Positions 1 through 7,162 are shown, counted from the first letter of the stretch. The stretch is 15,810 nucleotides of DNA from a bacterium (GCA_021811305.1 JAJZPD010000012.1:1-15810), one strand, 5' to 3'. The notes: generated by a model from the sequence alone, not told the origin. Program-made: numbers and translations.

Positions 1-573
1 GACGGCGAGACGGGGGAGAAACGAGCGGCGATGGGAGAGTACGACGCGGTAATTCTGGACTTGATGCTTCCCGTTAGAGACGGCATCGAGGTGACGAAGA
101 GTCTACGCGCCCGCGGAATAAACGTTCCCATCTTGATGCTTACCGCCCGCGGCGAGCTGGAGGATAAGATACTGGGCTTGGATAGCGGCGCCGATGACTA
201 CCTGGTAAAGCCGTTCGAATTCCAGGAGCTGCTTGCCAGGATAAGGGCGCTTTTGCGGCGGCCGACTGCAAAAGTGGGAGAAGAACTGAAAGCGCGGGAT
301 ATAACCGTTTATCCCAACAAGTATCTCATTGAGCAGGACGGCAAGAAACTCGATCTGACGCTTAAAGAATACGCGGTTCTGGAGTACCTAGTGCGGCACA
401 AGGGAGAGGTTTTGAATCGCGAACAGATTTTCGATCACTGCTGGGATTGGACGGTCGATTCTTTTTCCAACGTGGTCGATGTTTACATCAAAAAGCTGCG
501 CGATAAATTAAACGACAAAAATGAAAAGTATATCAGAACGGTTAGGGGAGTGGGCTACCAATTTCAAGAGTAA
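1..573 (+). CDS. OmpR/PhoB-family response regulator (5' end outside window)
   Basis: DNA-binding response regulator of a two-component system. The frame is open from base 1, and the residues before the first in-window ATG (position 31) still look like receiver domain, so the true start lies upstream and about 45 residues are missing. The phosphoacceptor Asp is encoded at 58-60 (VILDLMLP), followed by the conserved Thr of MLTARG and the Lys of LVKPF. A winged-helix Trans_Reg_C domain fills the C-terminal half, including the typical VRGVGYQF ending. The 3' end overlaps the proposed start of the downstream histidine kinase by 53 bp, the usual coupling of such pairs. A direct repeat at 1586-1604, in front of the flavoprotein operon, is a candidate binding site (inference). 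The family call is secure; the signal sensed is unknown. Confidence 0.95.
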   Translation, partial: DGETGEKRAAMGEYDAVILDLMLPVRDGIEVTKSLRARGINVPILMLTARGELEDKILGLDSGADDYLVKPFEFQELLARIRALLRRPTAKVGEELKARDITVYPNKYLIEQDGKKLDLTLKEYAVLEYLVRHKGEVLNREQIFDHCWDWTVDSFSNVVDVYIKKLRDKLNDKNEKYIRTVRGVGYQFQE

Positions 574-1552
574 TCAGTTCGCCGCGGCGCGCATAAAACT
601 CACGGCTTATTACGCTCTCGGCATACTGGTTATCCTTCTTGTCTCGGATGTGGCAGTTTACGCGATGTTTTCCAACAACCTGGCCGACCGTCTGCGCTTC
701 GAGCGGCAGGAGGCGGTGAGGTCGGAGGAGCTGACCATCAACGGCCAATCAGTCGAGGATATTTTCGCCTCGCGCGCGGTGTCCCGCTTGGAAGAGGTTT
801 TGCTCCTGACCGACGCGCTGGTATTCATCTTTATAGTCGGCGCCGGTTACTATCTTTCAGGAAAGACCCTGCAGCCGATAGGAGCGGCTTTGGATCGTCA
901 GCGGAAGTTCAATGCCGATGCCGCGCACGAGCTGCGCACCCCGCTCACGGTTATGAAAACCGGAATCGAAACAACTCTGGAGAAAAAGGTTTCTGCCGAG
1001 GAGTACCGCGCGGTTTTAAGCGACGCCTTATCCGAGGTTAACTCGCTTATTAATATCTCCAATGACCTACTTTTCCTAGCTAAGCAGACCGGCGGTCTGG
1101 CTAAGAATTTCGAGAAGGTCGAGTTGTCGCGCTTGGTGAAGAAAGAGGAATCGCTGATCCGCCCATACGCCGAGGCGAAGGGAATAAGGCTAATCGCGGA
1201 AGCGGAAGATGAGGTTTCGGTTATGGGAAACGCCAACGATCTGTTGCGCCTGCTCTCCAACTTGGCTAAGAACGCCGTCGACTACAATCAGCCGAACGGG
1301 CAAGTCCGGATCAAGCTCGAAAAGTCTGGGCGGCAGGCGCATCTTTCCGTTTCCGACACAGGCATAGGCATATCCGAAAAAGATTTGCCGCATATATTCG
1401 ACCGCTTTTACCGCCGCGCCGGACAGGAAGGCGGGAGCGGCCTGGGGCTGGCGATAGCCAAGGAGATCGTCCAGGCGCATGGCGGGCAGATCAAGGCGGA
1501 AAGCCGTATCGGAGAGGGAAGTATTTTTACCGTTTACCTTCCTCTCGCCTGA
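521..1552 (+). CDS. Sensor histidine kinase, two TM segments
   Basis: Membrane histidine kinase expected to phosphorylate the upstream regulator. It is 343 residues long. TM1 spans about residues 28-50 and TM2 about 93-114, leaving an extracytosolic loop of only about 40 residues, too short for a classical ligand-binding domain. I see no clear HAMP domain: TM2 runs almost directly into the HisKA helix, whose phosphoacceptor is H136 (DAAHELRTPL). The ATPase domain has its N-box around N247/N251 (NLAKNAVDYN), G1 at D279 (DTGIGI), the F-box FDRFYRR, and G2 at 304-309 (GSGLGLAI). All catalytic motifs are intact. The start at 521 lies inside the regulator gene and has no clear Shine-Dalgarno, so translational coupling is likely. 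A short sensor loop suggests sensing of the membrane or of a partner protein, which is inference. Confidence 0.93.
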   Translation: MKSISERLGEWATNFKSNQFAAARIKLTAYYALGILVILLVSDVAVYAMFSNNLADRLRFERQEAVRSEELTINGQSVEDIFASRAVSRLEEVLLLTDALVFIFIVGAGYYLSGKTLQPIGAALDRQRKFNADAAHELRTPLTVMKTGIETTLEKKVSAEEYRAVLSDALSEVNSLINISNDLLFLAKQTGGLAKNFEKVELSRLVKKEESLIRPYAEAKGIRLIAEAEDEVSVMGNANDLLRLLSNLAKNAVDYNQPNGQVRIKLEKSGRQAHLSVSDTGIGISEKDLPHIFDRFYRRAGQEGGSGLGLAIAKEIVQAHGGQIKAESRIGEGSIFTVYLPLA

Positions 1553-1575
1553 ATAACGACATCGTAAGTCGTTAT
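1553..1575 (+). terminator. Hairpin after the two-component genes
   Basis: Directly after the kinase stop codon are two perfect 8-base arms, ATAACGAC (1553-1560) and GTCGTTAT (1568-1575), around a 7-base loop. No run of T follows, so it may be a weak terminator, a 3'-end stabiliser or a dyad operator for the operon starting at 1625. Confidence 0.4.
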
Positions 1576-1582
1576 ATTGCGT

Positions 1583-1625
1583 TTGTTAATAATTCTTTAA
1601 TAATGGGTTTGCTATAGTTTCCGCA
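1583..1625 (+). promoter_or_regulatory. Promoter with OmpR-like direct repeat ahead of the flavoprotein operon
   Basis: A -10 element TATAGT lies at 1613-1618. Six bases separate it from the ATG at 1625, so the predicted transcript starts at or next to the start codon. No Shine-Dalgarno is present, which fits leaderless translation. Upstream there is no convincing -35 at normal spacing. Instead the octamer TTAATAAT occurs twice, at 1586-1593 and 1597-1604, exactly 11 bp apart. One helical turn is the spacing known for OmpR/PhoB-family dimers, and the site covers the -35 zone, as expected of an activator. The adjacent regulator (1-573) is the obvious candidate (inference). Confidence 0.5.
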
Positions 1626-2110
1626 TGAAAAAGTACACGCTGGCGGCGCTCACCATCGGAGCGTTCCTGCTTTATGCGGTTTTATTGAACTACCGGCACG
1701 CCTTGGTTTCGGTTTTTCACGGCGGCCGCGGCGGGCAGAGCCTGGCTTCCGCTCAGCCGGCTCCCGGCCAAACTTCAGCGACCGGAGCGCAAGCCCCGCA
1801 GCAGCCAACGGCGGTTTCTGGAGCACAGTTTAAGGATGGCGCGTATACCGGCAATTCGGTCAATGTTTTCTTCGGAAACGTCCAGGTAAGCGCGGTCATA
1901 AGCGGAGGCAAGCTGTCCGCAGTCCACTTTCTGCAGTACCCGAACACGCATAGCGTCTCGGTCTTCATTAACCAGCAGGCGATGCCTTATTTGAAGTCCG
2001 AGGCGATCCAGGCTCAGAGCGCCAACGTCAATATTATTTCCGGCGCGACTCTGACGAGCGAAGGCTTCCAGGCCTCCCTGGCTTCGGCTTTGAACCAGGC
2101 GAAAAATTAG
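1625..2110 (+). CDS. Secreted FMN-binding (FMN_bind) electron-transfer protein
   Basis: Small extracytosolic flavoprotein of the NqrC/RnfG FMN_bind type. It is 161 residues long, with an N-terminal hydrophobic segment (about 4-22) that is either an uncleaved signal anchor or a signal peptide. A low-complexity Ala/Gln/Pro linker (about 40-66) follows, then the FMN_bind domain (about 70-158). The SGAT motif at 139-142 (IISGATLTS) matches the known ApbE flavinylation motif Dxx(S/T)GAT, with Asn136 in place of the usual Asp, so Thr142 is the predicted covalent FMN site. No apbE gene is visible in this window. It sits 9 bp upstream of the membrane reductase at 2120 and presumably receives electrons from it outside the cytoplasm. 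The domain call is strong; the final electron acceptor is unknown. Confidence 0.9.
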   Translation: MKKYTLAALTIGAFLLYAVLLNYRHALVSVFHGGRGGQSLASAQPAPGQTSATGAQAPQQPTAVSGAQFKDGAYTGNSVNVFFGNVQVSAVISGGKLSAVHFLQYPNTHSVSVFINQQAMPYLKSEAIQAQSANVNIISGATLTSEGFQASLASALNQAKN

Positions 2111-2119
2111 TTCTAACAG

Positions 2120-3646
2120 ATGAAGTTTATCGATTCCTTTTTGAACGGAATAACGATGTATCGGCTGGTGCTGTATTACCTTGCAGGCCTTCTTTTGATC
2201 GCCTGCGTTTTCGGCTTCTTAGGAATTTTGCCTTATGGCCCGTTGCGCATTCTCTCCACCGTTTCCGTTCTGCTGGCGGTTTGCTGGATAACCAACTACG
2301 TCTTCGCCAAGATTTACGAGGTCCCTGCAAACATCGAGTCGGTTTACATCACCGCGCTAATCCTGGCGCTCATCATCACTCCGATTCAGACGCTGATTAA
2401 CATCCCTTATCTTCTTTTTACTTTTTGGGCCGGGATACTGGCGATGGCTTCGAAGTATATTCTGGCGATAAACAAAAAGCACATTTTCAACCCCGCGGCC
2501 ATCGCGGTTGTTCTGACGGCCATTTTCTTGGGACAGGCGGCTAGCTGGTGGGTAGGCACGGCCGCGATGTTGCCTTTCGTGCTTGTCGGGGGCGCGCTGA
2601 TCGTAAAAAAGATTTCGCGATTCGATCTTGTTTTTGGATTTCTGACGATGGCTGTCGCATCGGTCGCGATCGGATCGCTTGTTTCCGGCGCCCCCGTCTT
2701 CACCGCGCTGTCGCAGACCCTTCTCTACTCTCCGCTTTTCTTCTTCGCCTTCGTGATGCTTACCGAGCCGTTGACCACTCCGCCGACCAAGAATCTGCAG
2801 CTGGCCTACGGCGGCATGGTCGGCTTCTTGTTCAACCCGTCGTTGAGCCTCATGGGCGTATATTCTACGCCGGAGCTGGCGTTGGTTTTGGGTAATATTT
2901 TTTCATACGCCGTCAGCCCGAAGCGCAGGCTGATGCTGAAACTAAAGGAGAGAATAAAGCTTTCTCCCGACACTTACGAGTTCGTTTTCGAGCCTGCCGA
3001 GAGAATCAGTTTCCATCCGGGACAGTATCTGGAATGGACCTTGAATCACAAGAAACCGGACGACCGCGGCAACCGCCGCTACTTCACCGTCGCTTCTTCG
3101 CCGACCGAAAAAGAGCTGAGAATAGGAGTGAAGTTCTATCCCGAATCCAGCAGTTTCAAGGAGGCTCTTTTCAGTTTGCAGAAGGGCGAAGTCGTCGCGG
3201 CTTCGCAACTGGCAGGAGATTTCACTCTGCCCAAAGACCGGTCGCAGAAACTGGCTTTCATCGCCGGAGGGATAGGAGTGACTCCTTTCCGCAGCATGGT
3301 CAAGTATATGGTGGACAAAGGAGATAAGCGTTCGGCCGTCCTTCTTTATTCAAACAAAAAAGAGCAGGACATAGCTTATAAAGAGGTTTTCGACGAAGCG
3401 GAAAAGAGAGTTGGCTTGAAGACCGTTTACATCCTGACGGAACAGCTGCCGGAAGATTCTGATTGGCTGGGAGCGAGGGGATTGATCGACGCGGAAACCA
3501 TCAAGAGAGAGGTTCCTGATTATTATGACAGGATTTTTTACATCTCCGGCCCGCGGGCGATGGTAGTAAGCTTCGAGAACACCTTGAAATCCCTCGGAGT
3601 TCCTCCTAATCAGATCAAGACCGATTACTTCCCGGGGTTCGCCTAA
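2120..3646 (+). CDS. NqrB/RnfD-like membrane domain fused to Fre-type FAD/NAD(P)H reductase
   Basis: Predicted membrane oxidoreductase that takes electrons from cytosolic NAD(P)H and passes them across the membrane. Residues about 13-270 hold roughly ten hydrophobic segments resembling NqrB/RnfD, including MLTEPLTTPP, the counterpart of the DPVTSP region. Residues about 275-508 form a ferredoxin-reductase module: HPGQY at 299-303, the FAD-binding RRYFTVASSP from R319, the nucleotide-binding GGIGVTP at 383-389, SGPRAM at 476-481 and an aromatic end (DYFPGFA). The membrane part has SGAP at 189-192 where RnfD/NqrB proteins carry the SGAT flavin-attachment motif, so it probably lacks covalent FMN and the upstream FMN_bind protein would supply the flavin. 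Similar fusions are known from surveys of extracytosolic flavinylation systems. The acceptor and the physiological role cannot be read from this window. Confidence 0.88.
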   Translation: MKFIDSFLNGITMYRLVLYYLAGLLLIACVFGFLGILPYGPLRILSTVSVLLAVCWITNYVFAKIYEVPANIESVYITALILALIITPIQTLINIPYLLFTFWAGILAMASKYILAINKKHIFNPAAIAVVLTAIFLGQAASWWVGTAAMLPFVLVGGALIVKKISRFDLVFGFLTMAVASVAIGSLVSGAPVFTALSQTLLYSPLFFFAFVMLTEPLTTPPTKNLQLAYGGMVGFLFNPSLSLMGVYSTPELALVLGNIFSYAVSPKRRLMLKLKERIKLSPDTYEFVFEPAERISFHPGQYLEWTLNHKKPDDRGNRRYFTVASSPTEKELRIGVKFYPESSSFKEALFSLQKGEVVAASQLAGDFTLPKDRSQKLAFIAGGIGVTPFRSMVKYMVDKGDKRSAVLLYSNKKEQDIAYKEVFDEAEKRVGLKTVYILTEQLPEDSDWLGARGLIDAETIKREVPDYYDRIFYISGPRAMVVSFENTLKSLGVPPNQIKTDYFPGFA

Positions 3647-3661
3647 AATCATAAATGCGAA

Positions 3662-3684
3662 GAGCCGACATTTTTTGTCGGCTC
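3662..3684. terminator. Hairpin between convergent genes
   Basis: Perfect 9-bp stem GAGCCGACA (3662-3670) and TGTCGGCTC (3676-3684) with a T5 loop, 16 bp after the reductase stop codon and 10 bp before the end of the convergent minus-strand gene. There is no strong U-tract on either side, so it may work as a bidirectional but imperfect terminator. Confidence 0.55.
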
Positions 3685-3694
3685 GGTTAATGGT

Positions 3695-4075
3695 TCAATA
3701 CGTCGGGCGCAGGAAGGGAAAAAACTCCTCCAACTTCCTGATGACGCTTTTTTCCGGTTGATCGACGCTGGTTAGCACTAGCACGGGGATCGTCGGGTGC
3801 TTGTGAGAGAACTTCTTCGCGTAGAAGAGCGAGCTTTTGACCTGGAGAAAATGACTGGTTCCGTCTTGGGCGACGATGACGATGTCGATTCCTCGGAGGT
3901 CTTCGTGGCTGAAGTCTTCTGTTCTCTCTGCGGATATTATTTCTCCCTTTGCTACGTACCCCTGTAGGATCGAAAGCACGTGGTTCTCATGGGCATTGCC
4001 GACATGATCGGTATAGCGGCGGTGATCCCGTTGTCGTCTTTCTCTGCGCCTCCTTGATCTTAAGGAACCTCTCAA
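3695..4075 (-). CDS. Small PD-(D/E)XK nuclease-like protein, TTG start
   Basis: Hypothetical protein of about 126 residues. The reading frame can be extended to a GTG at 4084, but that GTG overlaps the ribosome-binding site. The strong AGGAGG lies 7 nt before an in-frame TTG at 4075, which I take as the start. The N-terminus (residues 2-20) is extremely rich in Arg, suggesting contact with nucleic acid. Numbered from the TTG, E30, D64 (GIDIVI) and Q78-V-K80 (LQVKSS) follow the order of a PD-(D/E)XK core, with Gln in place of the second acidic residue as in some members. A candidate -35 TTGACT lies upstream on the minus strand (4153-4158). No methyltransferase, recombinase or toxin partner is next to it. 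The fold call is motif-based and the cellular role is unknown. Confidence 0.6.
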   Translation of the reverse strand: MRGSLRSRRRRERRQRDHRRYTDHVGNAHENHVLSILQGYVAKGEIISAERTEDFSHEDLRGIDIVIVAQDGTSHFLQVKSSLFYAKKFSHKHPTIPVLVLTSVDQPEKSVIRKLEEFFPFLRPTY

Positions 4076-4206
4076 AAAACTCACCTCCTTTTACGGCGCG
4101 TAATCGGAACCGCTCCAGAGATTGGAATAAAGATGATCGATTTAATTCCCGGAGTCAAGAGAGCTGATCCGGCGCCCGCGATAAGGAACAATTCACCTTT
4201 GCCAAT

Positions 4207-4248
4207 AAATATCAACTACGCGAACGATCGTTCTGATAGTTGATATTT
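4207..4248. repeat. Composite palindrome / hairpin
   Basis: Perfect 12-bp inverted repeat AAATATCAACTA (4207-4218) and TAGTTGATATTT (4237-4248). Inside its 18-base loop sits a second perfect palindrome, GAACGATCGTTC (4222-4233). The sequence after it on the plus strand is T-rich. It lies between the end of the ZIP gene and the start region of the nuclease-like gene, both on the minus strand. It could be the ZIP terminator, an operator or a cruciform-forming site. Confidence 0.6.
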
Positions 4249-4288
4249 TAGTTTTTTACGACTGAGGAAGGAGAGGATACGAGGCTTG

Positions 4289-5014
4289 TTAGGCGACACG
4301 CGTAACGAGAAATGTGATAACGATCCCGAGCACGGTTAATCCGATTATCTTCAGCGAGCTCTGCTGGCTGTGGGCTTCTGGTAGGATGTCGCTGGCGCCG
4401 ATGTAAAGAAGGAAGCCGGCGAAGAATCCCAGGTACCAGATCAGGAAGTGCGAAGAAACGTGGAAGAGGAAAGTGGAAAGTACTCCCAAAATAGGTGTGG
4501 CCGCATCCAGTAAAAGAAAGGTTTTTGATTTTCGATCGGTATTGTGATTTGTGAGCATTAAGGTGATCGTGTTCATACCATCGGTGAAATCGTGCGAAAT
4601 GACGGCGATAGCCACCAGCAGTCCGACGCTGGGGCTAACCTGGAAGCCGAGTCCGATGCCGACGCCGTCCATAAAGCTGTGCCCGGCCAAGGCTAGGGCG
4701 GAAAGCACCCCGACGTGCGGATGCTTGTGCTCGGCGTAGTCGCCCTCATGCGAGTGGTGGATAACGATGACTTTTTCGAGGATGTGAAAGATCAAAAAGC
4801 CTAGAACCAAGGCGATCATCGGTTCGATCGGATTGAATCCGCCCAAGTTAACGCGGGAAATTATTTCCGGAAAAATATCGAAAGAGACCACGCCCAAGAG
4901 AACGCCGGCGGTAAATCCCATTATCAAATGCAGGCTTTTTTTATGCTTCACGGCAAATAAGCCGCCGAAAAAGGTGGAAAAGAATGTTCCTATCGATAAT
5001 AAAATCGCTTCCAT
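4289..5014 (-). CDS. ZIP-family divalent metal transporter
   Basis: Membrane transporter of the ZIP (Zrt/Irt-like) family, which moves Zn2+ or related divalent metals into the cytoplasm. The frame is open upstream to 5188, but the extra 58 codons overlap the divergent rlmB gene. From the ATG at 5014 the 241-residue protein begins directly with TM1, so I prefer that start. About seven or eight hydrophobic segments are visible. The metal-site helices carry H112/D116 (AGHSFMDGVG) and H141-D142/D145 (ISHDFTDGMN; Asp replaces the Glu common in this HE motif). A His-rich loop, residues 86-100 (HHSHEGDY then AEHKHPH), is typical of the family, as is the SDILPEAHS segment near the C-terminus. No Shine-Dalgarno precedes the ATG. 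Metal specificity cannot be decided from the sequence. Confidence 0.9.
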   Translation of the reverse strand: MEAILLSIGTFFSTFFGGLFAVKHKKSLHLIMGFTAGVLLGVVSFDIFPEIISRVNLGGFNPIEPMIALVLGFLIFHILEKVIVIHHSHEGDYAEHKHPHVGVLSALALAGHSFMDGVGIGLGFQVSPSVGLLVAIAVISHDFTDGMNTITLMLTNHNTDRKSKTFLLLDAATPILGVLSTFLFHVSSHFLIWYLGFFAGFLLYIGASDILPEAHSQQSSLKIIGLTVLGIVITFLVTRVA

Positions 5015-5063
5015 TAGGTTCGGGAATCGTATCAGTTTCCGCGATGGCAGGCAAGCAGCCGCG

Positions 5064-5092
5064 TTGAATTGGCCGCTCTCTTCGGTTATTCT
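5064..5092 (+). promoter_or_regulatory. Putative promoter of rlmB
   Basis: TTGAAT (5064-5069) and TATTCT (5087-5092) are separated by 17 bp. The expected start point falls within about 3 bases of the ATG at 5102, so the mRNA would be nearly leaderless. It lies in the divergent spacer with the ZIP gene. Confidence 0.45.
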
Positions 5093-5101
5093 TAAGATGA
5101 A

Positions 5102-5905
5102 ATGAGGAAGTATAAGCGGGGACAGCATCAGCGCCGCGAGGAGAGAGAAAAAGACGGCCGCGGCAAAATATACATCTATGGCAGGCACGCGCTTCGCGAG
5201 GCGCTGGATAACGCACCACAGACTGTGAGGCGCGTTTTCCTGTCTCAGGAGGCCGGCACCGACCGCGAGCTGCGCGATTTATTGGCCAAGCACAATATTC
5301 CCGTCGATTCGATCAAGAGCCAGGAGGCGGGGAGGATGGTCGGCAAGGAGACCTCTCATCAGGGCGTCATTGCCGTGATAAATCCTTCGCTCTTGGTTAA
5401 GGACTTCGATGAGTTTCTGCGCGAGCTTCAGCCGACCGAGGATACGCTTTTGATTCTCTTGGACGAGCTGACCGATCCGCATAACGTTGGGGCGGTTATC
5501 CGTTCGGCTGCGGCCTTCGGAGCTTCGGGCGTCCTCCTGCCTTCGCGGCACCAGGCGCCGATAACCGGCGCGGTGGCTAAGGTTTCGGCGGGAATGGTGT
5601 TCTCGGTACCGATCGTTTCCACCGGAAACGTCAACCAAACGATAAGAGAATTAAAAAGCGCCGGCTTTACCGTTTACGGCCTGGCGATGGACGGCAAGAG
5701 CGATTTATCTGGGCAGAATTTCGACTCGCCCTCGCTTTTCGTCGTGGGCAACGAGGGAAGCGGAATACGGCAGAAAACTTTGGAATACTGCGACGTTACG
5801 CTGAGGATACCGATGAATCCGCGCGCCGAGTCGCTGAATGCTTCGGTCTCGGCGGCAGTGGTGATGTACGAGTGGAGCACGGGGCACAAGAAGGCACTTA
5901 AATAG
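5102..5905 (+). CDS. rlmB: 23S rRNA 2'-O-ribose methyltransferase (RlmB/TrmH, SpoU family)
   Basis: SPOUT-class methyltransferase that would 2'-O-methylate a guanosine of 23S rRNA (G2251 in E. coli) using S-adenosylmethionine. It has 267 residues. A basic N-terminal tail (1-22) precedes a SpoU substrate-binding domain (about 23-95, KIYIYGRHALREAL) and the trefoil-knot catalytic domain (about 115-255). Motif 1 is LDELTDPHNVGAVIRSA with the catalytic-type Asn-Arg pair, motif 2 is FVVGNEGSGI and motif 3 is IPMNPRAESLNASVS. All are intact, and the length is normal for RlmB. The two-domain form favours RlmB over the shorter tRNA enzyme TrmH or TrmL, but exact rRNA specificity is by family. It is divergent from the ZIP gene and convergent with the DUF2127 gene. 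Confidence 0.92.
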   Translation: MRKYKRGQHQRREEREKDGRGKIYIYGRHALREALDNAPQTVRRVFLSQEAGTDRELRDLLAKHNIPVDSIKSQEAGRMVGKETSHQGVIAVINPSLLVKDFDEFLRELQPTEDTLLILLDELTDPHNVGAVIRSAAAFGASGVLLPSRHQAPITGAVAKVSAGMVFSVPIVSTGNVNQTIRELKSAGFTVYGLAMDGKSDLSGQNFDSPSLFVVGNEGSGIRQKTLEYCDVTLRIPMNPRAESLNASVSAAVVMYEWSTGHKKALK

Positions 5906-5944
5906 CTCAAAGCGAAAAGCGCAAAAGGCAAAATAACGGAAGCT

Positions 5945-6063
5945 CGAAATCCTAATATCGAAATCCGAAACAAATTCGAAATTCTAAGCTACAAATCACA
6001 AACTCGTCCGTGTTTCGTATTTGGAATTTGTAAATTGGAGTTTATTTCGGATTTAGGATTTCG
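5945..6063. repeat. AT-rich interrupted inverted repeat (REP-like) between convergent genes
   Basis: The non-coding gap 5906-6066 is filled by imperfect inverted text. CGAAATCCTAA (5945-5955) pairs with TTAGGATTTCG (6053-6063), and the neighbouring ATCCGAAA (5963-5970) pairs with TTTCGGAT (6045-6052). The centre contains further CGAAAT/GAATTTG-type words. Dispersed palindromes made of such words are, as I recall, common in environmental CPR-type genomes, so it may be one copy of a repeat family. It may also end transcription from both sides. Confidence 0.55.
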
Positions 6064-6066
6064 TGC

Positions 6067-6591
6067 TTAGAACTTAAAAAAAGCGAAGAGCTTCTTTTTG
6101 CTGATCCTTTTATACTCGTGGCTGATTAAGCCGGCCAAGACGGCGTCATAGACGGTGGCGAGGATAAGGAACCAGGATTGGATGTAGAACAGGCGATAAG
6201 CTTGGAAGATGACGAAGAGGATAAGGATAAAAATAGCCCCTTGATACGCCCACATCTTTTTCCGGGTAATTCCGTAAACGAGCGTCACGTTGATGATCCC
6301 GTTTACAAGAAGGAAGAAGGCGACGAAATGGATCGTGCCGGCGGTCAGGTGATGGAACCAATCGACAGTCAGATGGGTCAGATAATCGTTAGGTTCCGCG
6401 CTCAACTCGTTCTGGGTGAGAGCGGAGACGATTTTGTTCAGATAATCGGCGCTGGAAAAGAAGAAACTCACGCCACCGATAAGTTCCAGCACGCCCTCGA
6501 TTCCTTTCAGCAAAACGCCGATTTCGAATAGGCGATAGATCTCTTTTTCGGTCGGCGCGTCTTTTTTCTTCCAGGGCCACATTATGTTCAT
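6067..6591 (-). CDS. DUF2127-family membrane protein
   Basis: Integral membrane protein of 174 residues resembling DUF2127, a family of unknown function. A basic cytoplasmic start (MNIMWPWKKK) is followed by four hydrophobic segments, roughly 24-47, 82-107, 113-133 and 137-157, and a Lys-rich C-terminal tail. The loop between TM1 and TM2 is the longest and is predicted extracytosolic. An AAAGGG Shine-Dalgarno lies 8 nt before the ATG, which supports this start. The gene follows a strong terminator belonging to the upstream minus-strand gene (6624-6659), so it needs its own promoter or read-through; I see no good -35/-10 pair. No catalytic motif is visible. Confidence 0.78.
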   Translation of the reverse strand: MNIMWPWKKKDAPTEKEIYRLFEIGVLLKGIEGVLELIGGVSFFFSSADYLNKIVSALTQNELSAEPNDYLTHLTVDWFHHLTAGTIHFVAFFLLVNGIINVTLVYGITRKKMWAYQGAIFILILFVIFQAYRLFYIQSWFLILATVYDAVLAGLISHEYKRISKKKLFAFFKF

Positions 6592-6623
6592 ATAATAAGC
6601 CCTTTCGACTCTTTTTTGAAATT

Positions 6624-6659
6624 AAAAAAGCCAGGACAATCGCTAGGATCGCCCTGGCT
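6624..6659 (-). terminator. Rho-independent terminator of the 6675-7106 gene
   Basis: On the minus strand AGCCAGG (6659-6653) pairs with CCTGGCT (6635-6629), immediately followed by a run of six T (complement of A6624-6629). It lies 16 bp after the stop codon of the upstream gene and separates it from the DUF2127 gene. Confidence 0.85.
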
Positions 6660-6674
6660 ATGGTGCAGACGGCG

Positions 6675-7106
6675 TCATGCACGGTCCCCCAGGCCCACAA
6701 GCAAGGAAACGCAAGTGATGAACGCTCCGACAATTAGTGTGGTGATTGCGAAGCCGTAAGCGAAGGCCTGGCTGAATACCTCGTTCATCGGCACAATCGG
6801 CCCGATAAGAAGACCGAAGGCCGCGGTCAGGCCGAGGAATAGCGCTCCGGCGACGCAGATCACGATAAACCAGAAGACCGACGGCCAACGTTCCGCGTAG
6901 GCGTCGCTCGAGACAATAATCAAGAGTATCGCCAGAAGCGAGAGCGTGACGTGGGCGAAGCCGGCATTGGACATCACCGAGCTGTAGGCCGTATACCCTT
7001 CCGGAGCAATGTTCGGAGGCATGAACCAAGCCGACATCGCCCAGAAAAGCATGGAGAAAGCCGCAGACGTTACGATATAAATGAACAGCTGGCGGTTAGC
7101 GCTCAT
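6675..7106 (-). CDS. Hypothetical four-TM membrane protein
   Basis: Protein of 143 residues, not recognised as a named family. The frame is open to 7241, but the upstream 45 codons run through a clear promoter. An AAGGAGG site lies 8 nt before the ATG at 7104-7106, so this start is well supported. Four hydrophobic stretches are visible at about residues 7-28, 46-65, 76-98 and 108-135, with short polar loops and almost no soluble domain. There is no signal peptidase site. It is divergent from the P-type ATPase, with a 160-bp shared spacer, so the two could be co-regulated. Nothing in the sequence shows its function. Confidence 0.7.
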   Translation of the reverse strand: MSANRQLFIYIVTSAAFSMLFWAMSAWFMPPNIAPEGYTAYSSVMSNAGFAHVTLSLLAILLIIVSSDAYAERWPSVFWFIVICVAGALFLGLTAAFGLLIGPIVPMNEVFSQAFAYGFAITTLIVGAFITCVSLLVGLGDRA

Positions 7107-7132
7107 GCGGAAACCCTCCTTTCTATGATCTT

Positions 7133-7162
7133 GGAATACAACTTTTTCTTTGATATTGTCAA
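7133..7162 (-). promoter_or_regulatory. Promoter of the four-TM protein gene
   Basis: Minus-strand consensus -35 TTGACA (7162-7157), an 18-bp spacer and -10 TATTCC (7138-7133). The predicted start near 7126 leaves a leader of about 20 nt containing the AAGGAGG ribosome-binding site. Confidence 0.6.

Noticed and set aside
4085..5219. Upstream extension of the ZIP gene to 5188 and a plus-strand frame 4833-5105
   Set aside because: The extension overlaps rlmB, adds no TM segment or family sequence, and the ATG at 5014 begins directly with TM1. The plus-strand frame is the antisense of ZIP.
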